Source: Bacteroidales bacterium UBA5536 (GTDB lineage Bacteria; Bacteroidota; Bacteroidia; Bacteroidales; F082). From it: DNA of 64,000 bases. The stretch lies in NCBI GenBank assembly GCA_002426795.1, contig DINQ01000020.1, positions 381,017-445,016 on the forward strand, given 5' to 3'. A program made the position numbers and the translations under genes. Shown piece by piece: positions 50,893 to 59,141 of the stretch. The notes beneath the pieces are model-generated. The model had not been told where the DNA came from. It did no database searches and saw nothing but the letters and a program-made list of their open reading frames with translations. Each line of letters starts with the position of its first letter. The first letter of the stretch is position 1.

Positions 50893-51681
50893 ATGAAAAG
50901 ACATTTGTTAATTCTTACTACTTTCATTCTCTTGCTGGCATTTACATCATGTAAAGATTTAGCAAACCGCGATGAGCACAAGTTACATCCGGCACTTTAT
51001 GCTACTTTGTTCCAGCAAAGAGCAGCGGAGTATAAGGCACTTTGCTTTCAAGCCTATAATCTGGCAGAACTGAGGCTGGCCAATTACGATTTTAGCGATA
51101 CTAGTAAGCCCCAGGCGATTGTAGTAGATATTGACGAAACGATTTTGGATAATAGCCCTTATCAGGCCAAAGCTATTATGAATGATTTTTCCTACCCGGT
51201 GCAATGGAAAGAATGGATAGAAGCAGCCAAAGCGGAAACTGTTCCCGGCGCTGTTGAATTTTTGAATAATGCCGCAGCACATAGTATTAAGATTTTTTAT
51301 ATCACCAACCGCAAGGAACAATTTCGTGAAGCAACCCTCAAAAATCTTGTCGATAAAGGCTTTCCAAATGCAGAGAATGAGTTCCTGCTGATGCGCACAA
51401 GTGGCAATGAAAAAGAAACCAGAAGAAACATGGTCAGAGAAGATTACAAAATAATATTGCTTATGGGTGACAATCTGGGCGATTTCAGTAATGTTTTCGA
51501 CACATCAGACGCTGACAAGAGAATGCAGGAGGTCGACCAGCATCAGGCTGACTTTGGAGATCGTTGGATCGTTTTGCCCAACCCTGTTTATGGAAGCTGG
51601 ATGAATGCTTTGCCAGGCTATGATGAAGCTTCTGCACAACAGGATGACAGATTGCTCGAAAAGGGATTGATAGGGTTTTAA
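50893..51681 (+). CDS. 5'-nucleotidase/acid phosphatase, lipoprotein e(P4) family
   Basis: 262 residues from MKRHLLILTT, lipoprotein signal with LAFTSC (Cys about 20). The HAD subfamily IIIB phosphatase motif I is VVDIDETILDN (about 75-85), with motif II ITNRKEQ and acidic motif GDNLGDF near the end. EWIEAAKAETVPGAVEFL is the cap-like region. The Haemophilus e(P4) protein dephosphorylates nucleotides for uptake. Here it is anchored in the envelope and may salvage phosphate or nucleosides. The start is chosen from the lipobox distance. Confidence 0.9.
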   Translation: MKRHLLILTTFILLLAFTSCKDLANRDEHKLHPALYATLFQQRAAEYKALCFQAYNLAELRLANYDFSDTSKPQAIVVDIDETILDNSPYQAKAIMNDFSYPVQWKEWIEAAKAETVPGAVEFLNNAAAHSIKIFYITNRKEQFREATLKNLVDKGFPNAENEFLLMRTSGNEKETRRNMVREDYKIILLMGDNLGDFSNVFDTSDADKRMQEVDQHQADFGDRWIVLPNPVYGSWMNALPGYDEASAQQDDRLLEKGLIGF

Positions 51682-51714
51682 AAAAAATGCCGGGAAATAG
51701 CCCGGCATTTTTTT
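51682..51714. terminator. Bidirectional Rho-independent terminator
   Basis: Stem AAAAAATGCCGGG / CCCGGCATTTTTT with a six-base loop. It lies between the convergent acid phosphatase and SppA genes and has A and T runs on both sides. Confidence 0.9.
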
Positions 51715-51731
51715 ATGAAATCAACATTGAC

Positions 51732-53510
51732 TTACTCTATTTTCAGATAGAAGGGTAATCTGGCCTGCACGCCCTGCATGTTCGAAACCTGCTCAAGATA
51801 TTCTATATAAGAGTAGAAGTTTCCCATTTCTTTTTTCAGTTCGGCGCGAACCCGCGACTGCCCACTCATTTCCTGGATCAATTCCTGGAAGGGATCTTTT
51901 TGTTCGGGCATTTCAACTACTTTAAAGTCTTCGCCCAACTCAGCTTTATCAGCTGCAAACGAGAGTGCATCTTCAAAACCACCCAACTGGTCAACAAGTC
52001 CAAGTCCGAGGGCATCGTTTCCTGCCCAAACACGTCCCTGTCCAATACTGTCAACGTATGTCTGGCGAAGGTTTCTTGTTTTAGCAACCAGCGAGGTGAA
52101 ATCGTCATAAATTTGAACAACTTCGTCCTGGATTTTCTGATGCTGAAATTCTGAAAGGGGTTCCATCACGTCAATGAAATTAGCGTTCTTATTGGTCATG
52201 GCATTGTCGAAAGTGATGCCCAGTTTGTCTTTAAAGAGACCTTTCATATTTGGAATCACGCCAAAAACACCTATTGAACCCGTGATGGTAGTTGGTTCAG
52301 CAAAAATATAGTCAGCATTGGTTGAGATCCAGTATCCACCTGATGCAGCTACATTACCCATTGAAACAATAAATGGTTTTTCGGCTTTTGCCAGTTCAAC
52401 TTCGCGGCGAATAATTTCAGAAGCCAATGCGCTTCCACCGGGAGAGTTTACCCGCATGACGATCGCTTTGATTTTTTCGTCTTCACGGGCTTTCCGAATC
52501 GCTTTGCTGATGCGTTCTGAACCAATGGCAACATCTGAGCCTTCGCCTCCAGCTATTTCACCAACTGCATAAATTACAGCAATTTTGTTTCTGCTTGTAT
52601 TGGCCTCACCCACTTTGGCATTGGTGTATTTAGCCAGACTTACCGATTCAATTTTAGCGTCTTTTTCGATTTCAAGCTTTTCGCGGAGGATTGATAGCAC
52701 TTCATCTTTGTATTTCAGTCCATCAACAAACTTGAGCTCAAGCGCCTTGTCGGCGTTATTTACGGCCAGCTCATCGGCAAATTGGTTCAGCTGATCCACT
52801 GTTAAATTGCGGCTTTCGCTGATAGCGCCTAACATTTGACCCCACACTGTGCCAAGCAGTTTCTCCATTTGCTCGCGGTTGGCTTCACTCATCTTGTCGT
52901 ACATCAAAGGTTCAACCGCACTTTTAAACTTGTTGTTTGGTCCACGAATAATTTGGGGTTCAACATCAATTTTTTCAAGTAATCCTTTAATGAAGGCAAG
53001 TTGTGCGTTCAATCCTTTGAACATGAGCATGCCTTCGGGATTGAGGTAAATCTGATCAGAAACAGTGGCCAGATAATAAGCACCCTGGCTGTAAGCTTCT
53101 GAATAGCTGATAATAAACTTTCCGGAAGTTTTAAACTGTACTAGTTTCTCTCTGATTTCCTGCAAGTTGGCCATGCCAGCATTGACTTCGCTTAAATCAA
53201 GATAGATTCCTTTGATATTTGGGTCGCTTGCTGCTTTCTCGATATTTTTTAGAATATCGTTCATGCCCATCGAGTTATCAGGTTTGAAGTTGGCAAAATC
53301 AAAACTTTCAAATGGGTTTTTACTGCTGCGGTCCAATACCGGAGAATCAAATTTTGCTACCAACAAGGTATTGGGCTTAAGTTTTACCTGGTCGTTTTCA
53401 GCCATGGATACCAAGGCAGAAATTGTGCCGATCATAATAAAAAGCAACAATAACAGTGTAAGTAATGTGCCGAGGAAAGAGGCAAACATGAATTTAAAAA
53501 ATTGTTTCAT
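51732..53510 (-). CDS. sppA: Signal peptide peptidase SppA, 67K type
   Basis: 592 residues, the long (two-S49-domain) form. One N-terminal transmembrane helix (about 10-35). The first S49 domain (about 100-290) contains IISYSEAYSQGAYYLATVSD, and the second (about 310-520) has the catalytic Ser region MGNVAASGGYWISTNAD. The KAIVMRVNSPGGSALASEII motif carries the oxyanion-hole Gly pair. The enzyme degrades leftover signal peptides in the membrane. It ends 18 bp from the terminator shared with the convergent phosphatase gene. Confidence 0.94.
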   Translation of the reverse strand: MKQFFKFMFASFLGTLLTLLLLLFIMIGTISALVSMAENDQVKLKPNTLLVAKFDSPVLDRSSKNPFESFDFANFKPDNSMGMNDILKNIEKAASDPNIKGIYLDLSEVNAGMANLQEIREKLVQFKTSGKFIISYSEAYSQGAYYLATVSDQIYLNPEGMLMFKGLNAQLAFIKGLLEKIDVEPQIIRGPNNKFKSAVEPLMYDKMSEANREQMEKLLGTVWGQMLGAISESRNLTVDQLNQFADELAVNNADKALELKFVDGLKYKDEVLSILREKLEIEKDAKIESVSLAKYTNAKVGEANTSRNKIAVIYAVGEIAGGEGSDVAIGSERISKAIRKAREDEKIKAIVMRVNSPGGSALASEIIRREVELAKAEKPFIVSMGNVAASGGYWISTNADYIFAEPTTITGSIGVFGVIPNMKGLFKDKLGITFDNAMTNKNANFIDVMEPLSEFQHQKIQDEVVQIYDDFTSLVAKTRNLRQTYVDSIGQGRVWAGNDALGLGLVDQLGGFEDALSFAADKAELGEDFKVVEMPEQKDPFQELIQEMSGQSRVRAELKKEMGNFYSYIEYLEQVSNMQGVQARLPFYLKIE

Positions 53511-53788
53511 AGGATAAGGGTTTGTGTGTTAATAGTTCTATTCTAAATACCATAAATCGTGCAAAAATTTGTAACTATATCTATGTCAAGTACATGAGGA
53601 TATTTTATAAGAAGTTTATCTAATGAATATTGAACGATTAAGATCAATACATGTTCAAATGCGAACACAAAATGGATCTTGTCGAGCAGCATTGTAGTTA
53701 TGAACAAAAATATGTGAAAAAATTGCCTTTCGCAAACTGCAAATTTTGATGGTAATCGTTCATCTTTGTGCAAAACTATCATTTCTGC

Positions 53789-54562
53789 ATGAAATCCACT
53801 ATCTCCAGGCATTTTGCTCATATGGCCTCTATCGTCGTGCTTGTTGTGGGTGTTGGATTTTTGCATTTGAAAATTGGTGGAGCTGTCAGTTCACACATTG
53901 ATGAGCTGAAGAAACCTGCAATGCGCGATAGAGTTTATTACGAAGAAACAGAGTATGCATTTTACAGTACGCTTAAACCTGTTTTTCTGCGTCAGGCTAT
54001 AAAGAAAGCATTTAAACCCGAAACTAAAAAACAATTTGGAATCCCTTCTCTGATTATGTCGGCCGGCCAATTGGATCAGAAAAAAATGATGCAATTCTTA
54101 CAAGTCAATAATCAGTATTTGTCAAAAAGCCAGATCAATGACTTGGTACAGGCCTACCTGGAAGAATCTGCTTACGAAGGGGTAAATCATGATATTGCGT
54201 TTAGCCAGATGTGTCTGGAAACTGGTTTTTTGAAGTATGGAGGAGATGTGTCCAGAGACCAAAATAATTTCTGTGGCCTGGGTGCAATTGGTAATAAAGA
54301 ACCTGGATTGTCCTTCAGCTCTATTCGCGATGGTGTGCGGGCTCATATTCAACATTTGAAGGCATATGGATCAACAGATACATTGCGGATGCAAAAAGTA
54401 GATTCCCGCTTCGATTTCGTAAAAAGAGGGTCAGCGAAAAACTTTTTTGACCTTACCGGAAAATGGGCTGTAGATCCAAAATATGGCCTAAAACTGCAAT
54501 CAATCCTTGAGCGACTTTACTCAAAAGAAGGTGAAGCATCTATTGCAAATGAAGGCGTGTGA
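53789..54562 (+). CDS. Glucosaminidase-domain (GH73-like) peptidoglycan hydrolase
   Basis: 257 residues from MKSTISRHFA (a Met seven codons earlier is an alternative). One N-terminal transmembrane/signal helix (about 12-32), then a linker, then the GH73-like domain: VQAYLEESAYEGVNHDIAFSQMCLETGFLKYGG (the Glu in LETG is the expected catalytic acid), NNFCGLGAIG, SSIRDGVRAHIQHLKAYGS and LTGKWAVDPKYGLKL. It cleaves N-acetylglucosaminyl bonds in peptidoglycan. Its stop overlaps the GTG start of folK by 4 bp. Confidence 0.88.
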   Translation: MKSTISRHFAHMASIVVLVVGVGFLHLKIGGAVSSHIDELKKPAMRDRVYYEETEYAFYSTLKPVFLRQAIKKAFKPETKKQFGIPSLIMSAGQLDQKKMMQFLQVNNQYLSKSQINDLVQAYLEESAYEGVNHDIAFSQMCLETGFLKYGGDVSRDQNNFCGLGAIGNKEPGLSFSSIRDGVRAHIQHLKAYGSTDTLRMQKVDSRFDFVKRGSAKNFFDLTGKWAVDPKYGLKLQSILERLYSKEGEASIANEGV

Positions 54563-55083
54563 GAAAGATTGAAAGCAAGAATCTTGTTGATGCCTATATA
54601 TTGTTGGGGGCAAATCTTGGCGATAAAATTGCGACTTTTGCTTTGGCTCGCCAGTTGATTGCCAAGTGGTGTGGCGAAATCATTAGTGAATCCTTGTTGT
54701 ACGAATCAGATGCGTGGGGATTTAAAGCCCCGGAGCATTTTCTCAATCAGGTAATTTTGATCAGGACATTGCAACAGCCTTTGGATTTGCTCAGTTCTAT
54801 TCTTTCGATTGAAACCTTTTTGGGGCGTAAACGCGAGCAAACTGATACCTACGCATCCAGAACGATAGATATAGATTTGTTGTATTATGGCCATGAAGTA
54901 ATTGAGCTTGAAAAGCTTATTGTGCCGCATCCTCGTTTGCATCTTCGTCGATTTACACTATTGCCGTTGTGTGAGATTGCTCCTGCTTTCACACATCCTG
55001 TCTTGCATAAAACTCATGAAGAGCTACTTAATGAAGCTGATGATAAGAGTGATGTAAGAGCCATTGAAAAGCTTTCTGATTAA
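54559..55083 (+). CDS. folK: 2-amino-4-hydroxy-6-hydroxymethyldihydropteridine diphosphokinase
   Basis: 174 residues starting at GTG, in a 4-bp GTGA overlap with the glucosaminidase stop. Motifs: ILLGANLGDK, YESDAWGFKAPEHFLNQV, FLGRKREQTDTYASRTIDIDLLYYG (with two Asp that bind Mg-ATP) and VPHPRLHLRRFTLLPL. It transfers pyrophosphate from ATP to hydroxymethyldihydropterin in folate synthesis. There is no folP or folB nearby; it is instead followed by a deoxynucleoside kinase. Confidence 0.94.
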   Translation: MRKIESKNLVDAYILLGANLGDKIATFALARQLIAKWCGEIISESLLYESDAWGFKAPEHFLNQVILIRTLQQPLDLLSSILSIETFLGRKREQTDTYASRTIDIDLLYYGHEVIELEKLIVPHPRLHLRRFTLLPLCEIAPAFTHPVLHKTHEELLNEADDKSDVRAIEKLSD

Positions 55084-55095
55084 GGTTTTCAATTG

Positions 55096-55103
55096 TATCT
55101 TTG
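55096..55103 (+). promoter_or_regulatory. Putative -7 box (TATCTTTG) before the deoxynucleoside kinase gene
   Basis: TATCTTTG ends 8 nt before the ATG at 55112, so the mRNA leader would be very short. TTTC lies 19 nt upstream at 55073-55076 (three of four -33 bases). Confidence 0.45.
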
Positions 55104-55111
55104 TCAACTGT

Positions 55112-55744
55112 ATGCGGTATAATTTCATAGCCATAGAAGGAACCATTGGTGCGGGCAAAACAACGCTGGCATCACGAATTGCCGATGATTTCAACGGCAA
55201 ACTGGTGCTTGAGCAGTTTGAAGACAATGCTTTTCTCCCCAAGTTTTATGAAGATCAGGAGAAATATGCTTTTCCGCTCGAAATGTCGTTTATGGCCTCG
55301 CGGTTTCAGCAACTAAAAGACCAGTTGAGTAACCTTGATCTGTTTCACGACTTTATCATAGCAGATTATTTCATTGTCAAATCTTTGATCTTTGCACGCA
55401 AAACCTTGCCTGCCGATGAGCTGGCCTTGTTTACACGGTTTTTTAATTTTATCAGCATCACTTTGCCCAAACCCGAAATTTTGGTTTATCTGTATTTAAA
55501 TGTTGATCGTTTGCAGCAAAATATCCGTAAACGTGGCAGATCCTACGAACAGCAAATAAAGGATGAATATCTTGAAAAAATTCAGGCTGGTTATTTTGAG
55601 CATTTCAAGCAGCAAAAAGAGATGCGCGTTCTAATACTCGACACCAATAATATTGATTTTGTGCAGTCTGAAGGGGATTACCAGCGGGTTCTTAATGCTA
55701 TCGATCAGACATATGAGCCCGGGGTTCACCGGATTTCTTTCTAA
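55112..55744 (+). CDS. Deoxynucleoside kinase (dNK family)
   Basis: 210 residues from MRYNFIAIEGTIGAGKTTLA, the usual start, with P-loop GTIGAGKTTL. The DFIIADYFIVKSLIFARKTL stretch fits the family's ERS/DRY-like region, and LVYLYLNVDRLQQNIRKRGRSYEQQI gives the Arg-rich LID. It phosphorylates deoxyadenosine/deoxyguanosine (or similar) for nucleotide salvage. An extended upstream open frame of 16 codons overlaps folK and is unlikely to be translated. Confidence 0.88.
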   Translation: MRYNFIAIEGTIGAGKTTLASRIADDFNGKLVLEQFEDNAFLPKFYEDQEKYAFPLEMSFMASRFQQLKDQLSNLDLFHDFIIADYFIVKSLIFARKTLPADELALFTRFFNFISITLPKPEILVYLYLNVDRLQQNIRKRGRSYEQQIKDEYLEKIQAGYFEHFKQQKEMRVLILDTNNIDFVQSEGDYQRVLNAIDQTYEPGVHRISF

Positions 55745-55759
55745 TTTTTTTCTAAAATA

Positions 55760-55790
55760 AAAAAACCCGACCAGAAATGGTCGGGTTTTC
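55760..55790. terminator. Bidirectional Rho-independent terminator
   Basis: Stem AAAACCCGACCA / TGGTCGGGTTTT (55762-55773 with 55778-55789) with a GAAA loop. It separates the convergent deoxynucleoside kinase and OmpA/TPR genes. Confidence 0.92.
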
Positions 55791-55808
55791 ATCCTTTAAT
55801 AATGTGCG

Positions 55809-58289
55809 TTACTTCACAATGCTTTGGAAGTCAGCTTCGTTGTACAAGGCCGAGAATTCACGATCCCATTTGGCCTGATTTTTAAAGTTTTCGTCTTTCT
55901 GAATGGCTTTCATCAGGTTGCTGTAAACACCAGCGTTGTCGCTTGTTCTGGCTGCAATGATTGCTTTTAGGTAGTCACCTTCGGCAGTTTCAGGAGCACA
56001 ATCAAGGGTTGCTTTAGCTGCGGTATATTCTTTGTTCAACAGCTGAGCAAGTCCGAGGTTGTAATCACATTTGTCAGCACGCATTAATGAAACAGCTTTG
56101 GCATAGTCACCTTTGAAGATGTTGACGATACCCATGTTGTAATCAACATTGGCGCCCAGTGATTTAGCTTTATTCAGGTTCGTTTCAGCTGCAGCAAAAT
56201 CTCTTTCGAAAATAGCCGCTACAGCCATATTGTTATATACTTCAGCTGATTTATCACTCATACTCATTGCTTTAGCCAGCAAAGATTTAGCGTCAGCTAC
56301 ATTGCCCATTTCTAAATCAACAGCAGATGCACCAATTACAGCACGCAAGCATTTAGGATGCATTTGCATAGCGCTGGCATAAATCTTTTTCTGTGAGTTA
56401 AGATCGCTGGTCAAAGTGGCAGCATAAAGCAATTCATTCAATTTCAATGAATCAGGATGTGAAAGAGCGAGAGCAGCGATGTTTTCATCGGTACGTTTTG
56501 GCTCAAAAGTATTCACGTTGATGATGGCGCGACGCAATGGAGGTAGAATTTCCTTTTCAATTTCAGGATAGATCAAGATCATGTTCCTGATTTCCTGTTC
56601 GCGTTGTGCAGCACTCGCTGAACGAACCACGTTCAGAATAGCGTTTTTGTCTTTAATGTTAGAAGCTTCAACTGCATTCATGAAACCATTCCAGTCTGGA
56701 CCATTGCCGTTTTCGGTAAAGGTGAGATCATCAGCTTTGGCATAAGCAACCTTAGCGCTCTTGGCCAGTTTGTTGAGTTCGCCTTTTACATATTTGATTG
56801 CTGTTGCAGCACGTTTGCCAGATAAACCCTGGTTGAAGGTTTCTTCGCCTTCAGGTGAAGCCCAACCATCGATGGAAATATCTTTTACTTTCCAGCCTTT
56901 GGCAACGTCAGAAGCCATGGCAGCAAGTTTATCCTTGTTGCCCTGATCTTTGTTCAGAGGAAGTCTCCAGTCGAGGTTTGACAGGTTAACCAGATAGTAA
57001 ATATTGGCTGATTGTGTTGAAATGGTAACTTTTTCATATCCATGAGGGGCAACACTTGTGTTGAAGTTTTCGGCAATACGTTTTGAAGTGTAGATAACAC
57101 CGTCGGCCAGTTTGCGTTCGTCAGCAACAACAAATTTTTCTTTTTCACGGATGGTTTCACGATCGGGGTGAATGGTAGTTTTGTATGAATAGATCATTGG
57201 CGAAACAACCAATTCGCTGTTGTTCATGCATTTGTCGTAAGGAATAGTAGATGTATAAGTGAACGATCCGCCATTTGCATAACTAATTGGAGTAGCATCA
57301 CCGCTGACAGCTTCACCTTTAAAGTTGATCGGGTCAAATGCAAATGAACCTCCGTCACAAACAAGCACAGGAGTAAAGTTCATTACAGCTTTCTTGTTGA
57401 AATATTTGGGAGGGAAAGTTCCTTTAATGGTAACCTTAACTGAATCTCCTTTTTCTTCAAGAATCTGAGGGATTACCTGAAGCTGAACTTTTCCGAAATC
57501 TTTGGCCATGCCTGCTACACTGGAACTAATCAGTTTGTAGCGTGCACCTATGTTAAAATGTGAATAAACGTCATTTTTCACTTGCATGGCACCATGGATA
57601 ACACCGTCAGCATAATCTGTTTCCATCCAGGTGTAGGTGTAATCACCGTAAACATCCCATTTTTCTGAAACCCTGAAGTTTACATCGAAGCCGGCAGGCA
57701 CAGTGAAATCCATATTTCTTTCGCTGATTCCATTTGCAGTGCCACCAGATTTGGTGCCTTTATAACCATTTCTCGACAGCTCAGCGCCTGTATTCAGGTC
57801 GTTTGTGATGGATTTCCACATCACGTTTCCAACGCCCAGGTGAATGCCAAAATCAACGAGTCTTTCGTTGTAGCCAGCAAAAAGGTTGGAAAGATTAATG
57901 CCTAAATTGAGGTTTCCACCATAATAGTCATTATTAAATTCCATATCCCTTCCAAATAGTGCATTTGGAACTGAGGCTGTGGCAACGCTATTTTTTTCTC
58001 CTTCAAAAAAGCCTCTTTCAAAGTTGGCGAAAGCGCTGAAAACAGGCGAAAGTTGGCGACCGAAACCCAATTGACCATTAATATTTGTGTGGGCAAAATC
58101 AGGAGCGAAACCAAACTTGCTTAGGTCAGCGTGAGACCAACTAGGACCAACTTCTCCCGTGATGTACCAATAAGGCGAGAAAGAAGAAGCAGCCTTCTTA
58201 GTTTCTTCTTTTTGGGCGAAAATGGCCAAAGGTAAGAATGCGATCATCGCAATCAGTAGCACCTTGGAACGTAAATAATGATTTTTCAT
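55809..58289 (-). CDS. Outer-membrane barrel with OmpA-like and TPR domains
   Basis: 826 residues, signal peptide ending FAQ (about 25). Residues about 38-260 look like an outer-membrane beta-barrel (YWYITGEVGPSW, GGNLNLGINLSNLF, KWDVYGDYTYTWME). A region with VTIKGTFPPKYFNKK follows, then an OmpA-type segment (about 465-500: DISIDGWASPEGEETFNQGLSGKRAATAIKY). The C-terminal part (about 640-800) is TPR-like (AEVYNNMAVAAIFERDFAAAETNL). It may link outer membrane to peptidoglycan with a periplasmic TPR scaffold. I recognise the domains but not a specific function. Confidence 0.78.
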   Translation of the reverse strand: MKNHYLRSKVLLIAMIAFLPLAIFAQKEETKKAASSFSPYWYITGEVGPSWSHADLSKFGFAPDFAHTNINGQLGFGRQLSPVFSAFANFERGFFEGEKNSVATASVPNALFGRDMEFNNDYYGGNLNLGINLSNLFAGYNERLVDFGIHLGVGNVMWKSITNDLNTGAELSRNGYKGTKSGGTANGISERNMDFTVPAGFDVNFRVSEKWDVYGDYTYTWMETDYADGVIHGAMQVKNDVYSHFNIGARYKLISSSVAGMAKDFGKVQLQVIPQILEEKGDSVKVTIKGTFPPKYFNKKAVMNFTPVLVCDGGSFAFDPINFKGEAVSGDATPISYANGGSFTYTSTIPYDKCMNNSELVVSPMIYSYKTTIHPDRETIREKEKFVVADERKLADGVIYTSKRIAENFNTSVAPHGYEKVTISTQSANIYYLVNLSNLDWRLPLNKDQGNKDKLAAMASDVAKGWKVKDISIDGWASPEGEETFNQGLSGKRAATAIKYVKGELNKLAKSAKVAYAKADDLTFTENGNGPDWNGFMNAVEASNIKDKNAILNVVRSASAAQREQEIRNMILIYPEIEKEILPPLRRAIINVNTFEPKRTDENIAALALSHPDSLKLNELLYAATLTSDLNSQKKIYASAMQMHPKCLRAVIGASAVDLEMGNVADAKSLLAKAMSMSDKSAEVYNNMAVAAIFERDFAAAETNLNKAKSLGANVDYNMGIVNIFKGDYAKAVSLMRADKCDYNLGLAQLLNKEYTAAKATLDCAPETAEGDYLKAIIAARTSDNAGVYSNLMKAIQKDENFKNQAKWDREFSALYNEADFQSIVK

Positions 58290-58485
58290 AATAAGATAAA
58301 TTTTGATAGTGTTCTAATTATTAAAGGATGTTGTTTTCTTGGTTTACAGAACGAAAATACGACATTTGAATGTTAAAAATCAATGTGCCTGATAAATTTA
58401 GTGCAAAATTAAAAAATAATTCATGTCCCGCAACTTTTCAAACATAATTTTTAGGCGGTTTTATTAGCTTTCTACGTTTTCAAAA

Positions 58486-59022
58486 TCATTTGGTTACGAA
58501 TTTATTCCATTGTGAAAATATAGTCCATATAACCACACCTGTACAAACAGAAATATTCAAAGAATGTTTGGTGCCGGCCTGAGGTATTTCAATGGACGCA
58601 TCGCATAAAGGTAATAAATTTTCATCAACACCAGTTACTTCATTGCCAAAAATAAAAGCTGATTTGGCAGTAAAGTCGAAATCTTGTAAGTGTATGCTCT
58701 GATCTGTTTGTTCAATAGCAAATATTTTGTATTGCTTTGATTGAAGTTGTTCGACTGCGTCCACCGTGGATTCAAAGTATTGCCAATCAACTGATTCTGT
58801 GGCACCTAAAGCTGTTTTATGAATCTCTCGGTGAGGTGGTTTTGCTGTGATTCCGCACAAATATATTGCTTCTACCCGAAATGCATCAGCAGTGCGAAAA
58901 ACGGAACCAATATTATGTAGCGACCGTATGTTGTCCAAAACAATAATAACCGGTAATTTATCGACTTGTTTAAAGTCGTTGACACTTAACCGGTTCAACT
59001 CATCCATGCTTAGTTTACGCAT
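58486..59022 (-). CDS. TrmH/SpoU-family RNA 2'-O-methyltransferase
   Basis: 178 residues from MRKLSMDELNRLSV, the usual opening; an in-frame ATG 11 codons earlier exists. SPOUT-fold motifs: VIIVLDNIRSLHNIGSVFRTADAF (motif 1 with the conserved Asn and Arg), FIFGNEVTGVDENLL (motif 2) and IEIPQAGTKHSLNISVCTGVVIW (motif 3, knot). It methylates ribose 2'-OH of a tRNA or rRNA nucleotide using SAM. The target is not readable. It is divergent from mutS with about 120 bp between. Confidence 0.9.
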   Translation of the reverse strand: MRKLSMDELNRLSVNDFKQVDKLPVIIVLDNIRSLHNIGSVFRTADAFRVEAIYLCGITAKPPHREIHKTALGATESVDWQYFESTVDAVEQLQSKQYKIFAIEQTDQSIHLQDFDFTAKSAFIFGNEVTGVDENLLPLCDASIEIPQAGTKHSLNISVCTGVVIWTIFSQWNKFVTK

Positions 59023-59092
59023 TTTTAGAGCGAAATTACTGATCTGATCTAACATGGAAGTTTTTTTAAGACAAAATTTGCAAACGAGTCTG

Positions 59093-59100
59093 TATCTTTG
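59093..59100 (+). promoter_or_regulatory. Putative -7 box (TATCTTTG) for mutS
   Basis: TATCTTTG lies 41 nt upstream of the mutS ATG. TTTG at 59077-59080 is only 12 nt upstream, shorter than the normal spacing. Confidence 0.45.
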
Positions 59101-59141
59101 TGTGTTAATATTTCATCTTCACCAGAAATTATTTTTTAAGT

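Noticed and set aside
53543..53866. Minus-strand 107-codon open frame between sppA and the glucosaminidase gene
   Set aside because: It overlaps the coding start of the glucosaminidase, has no recognisable motif and low-complexity composition.
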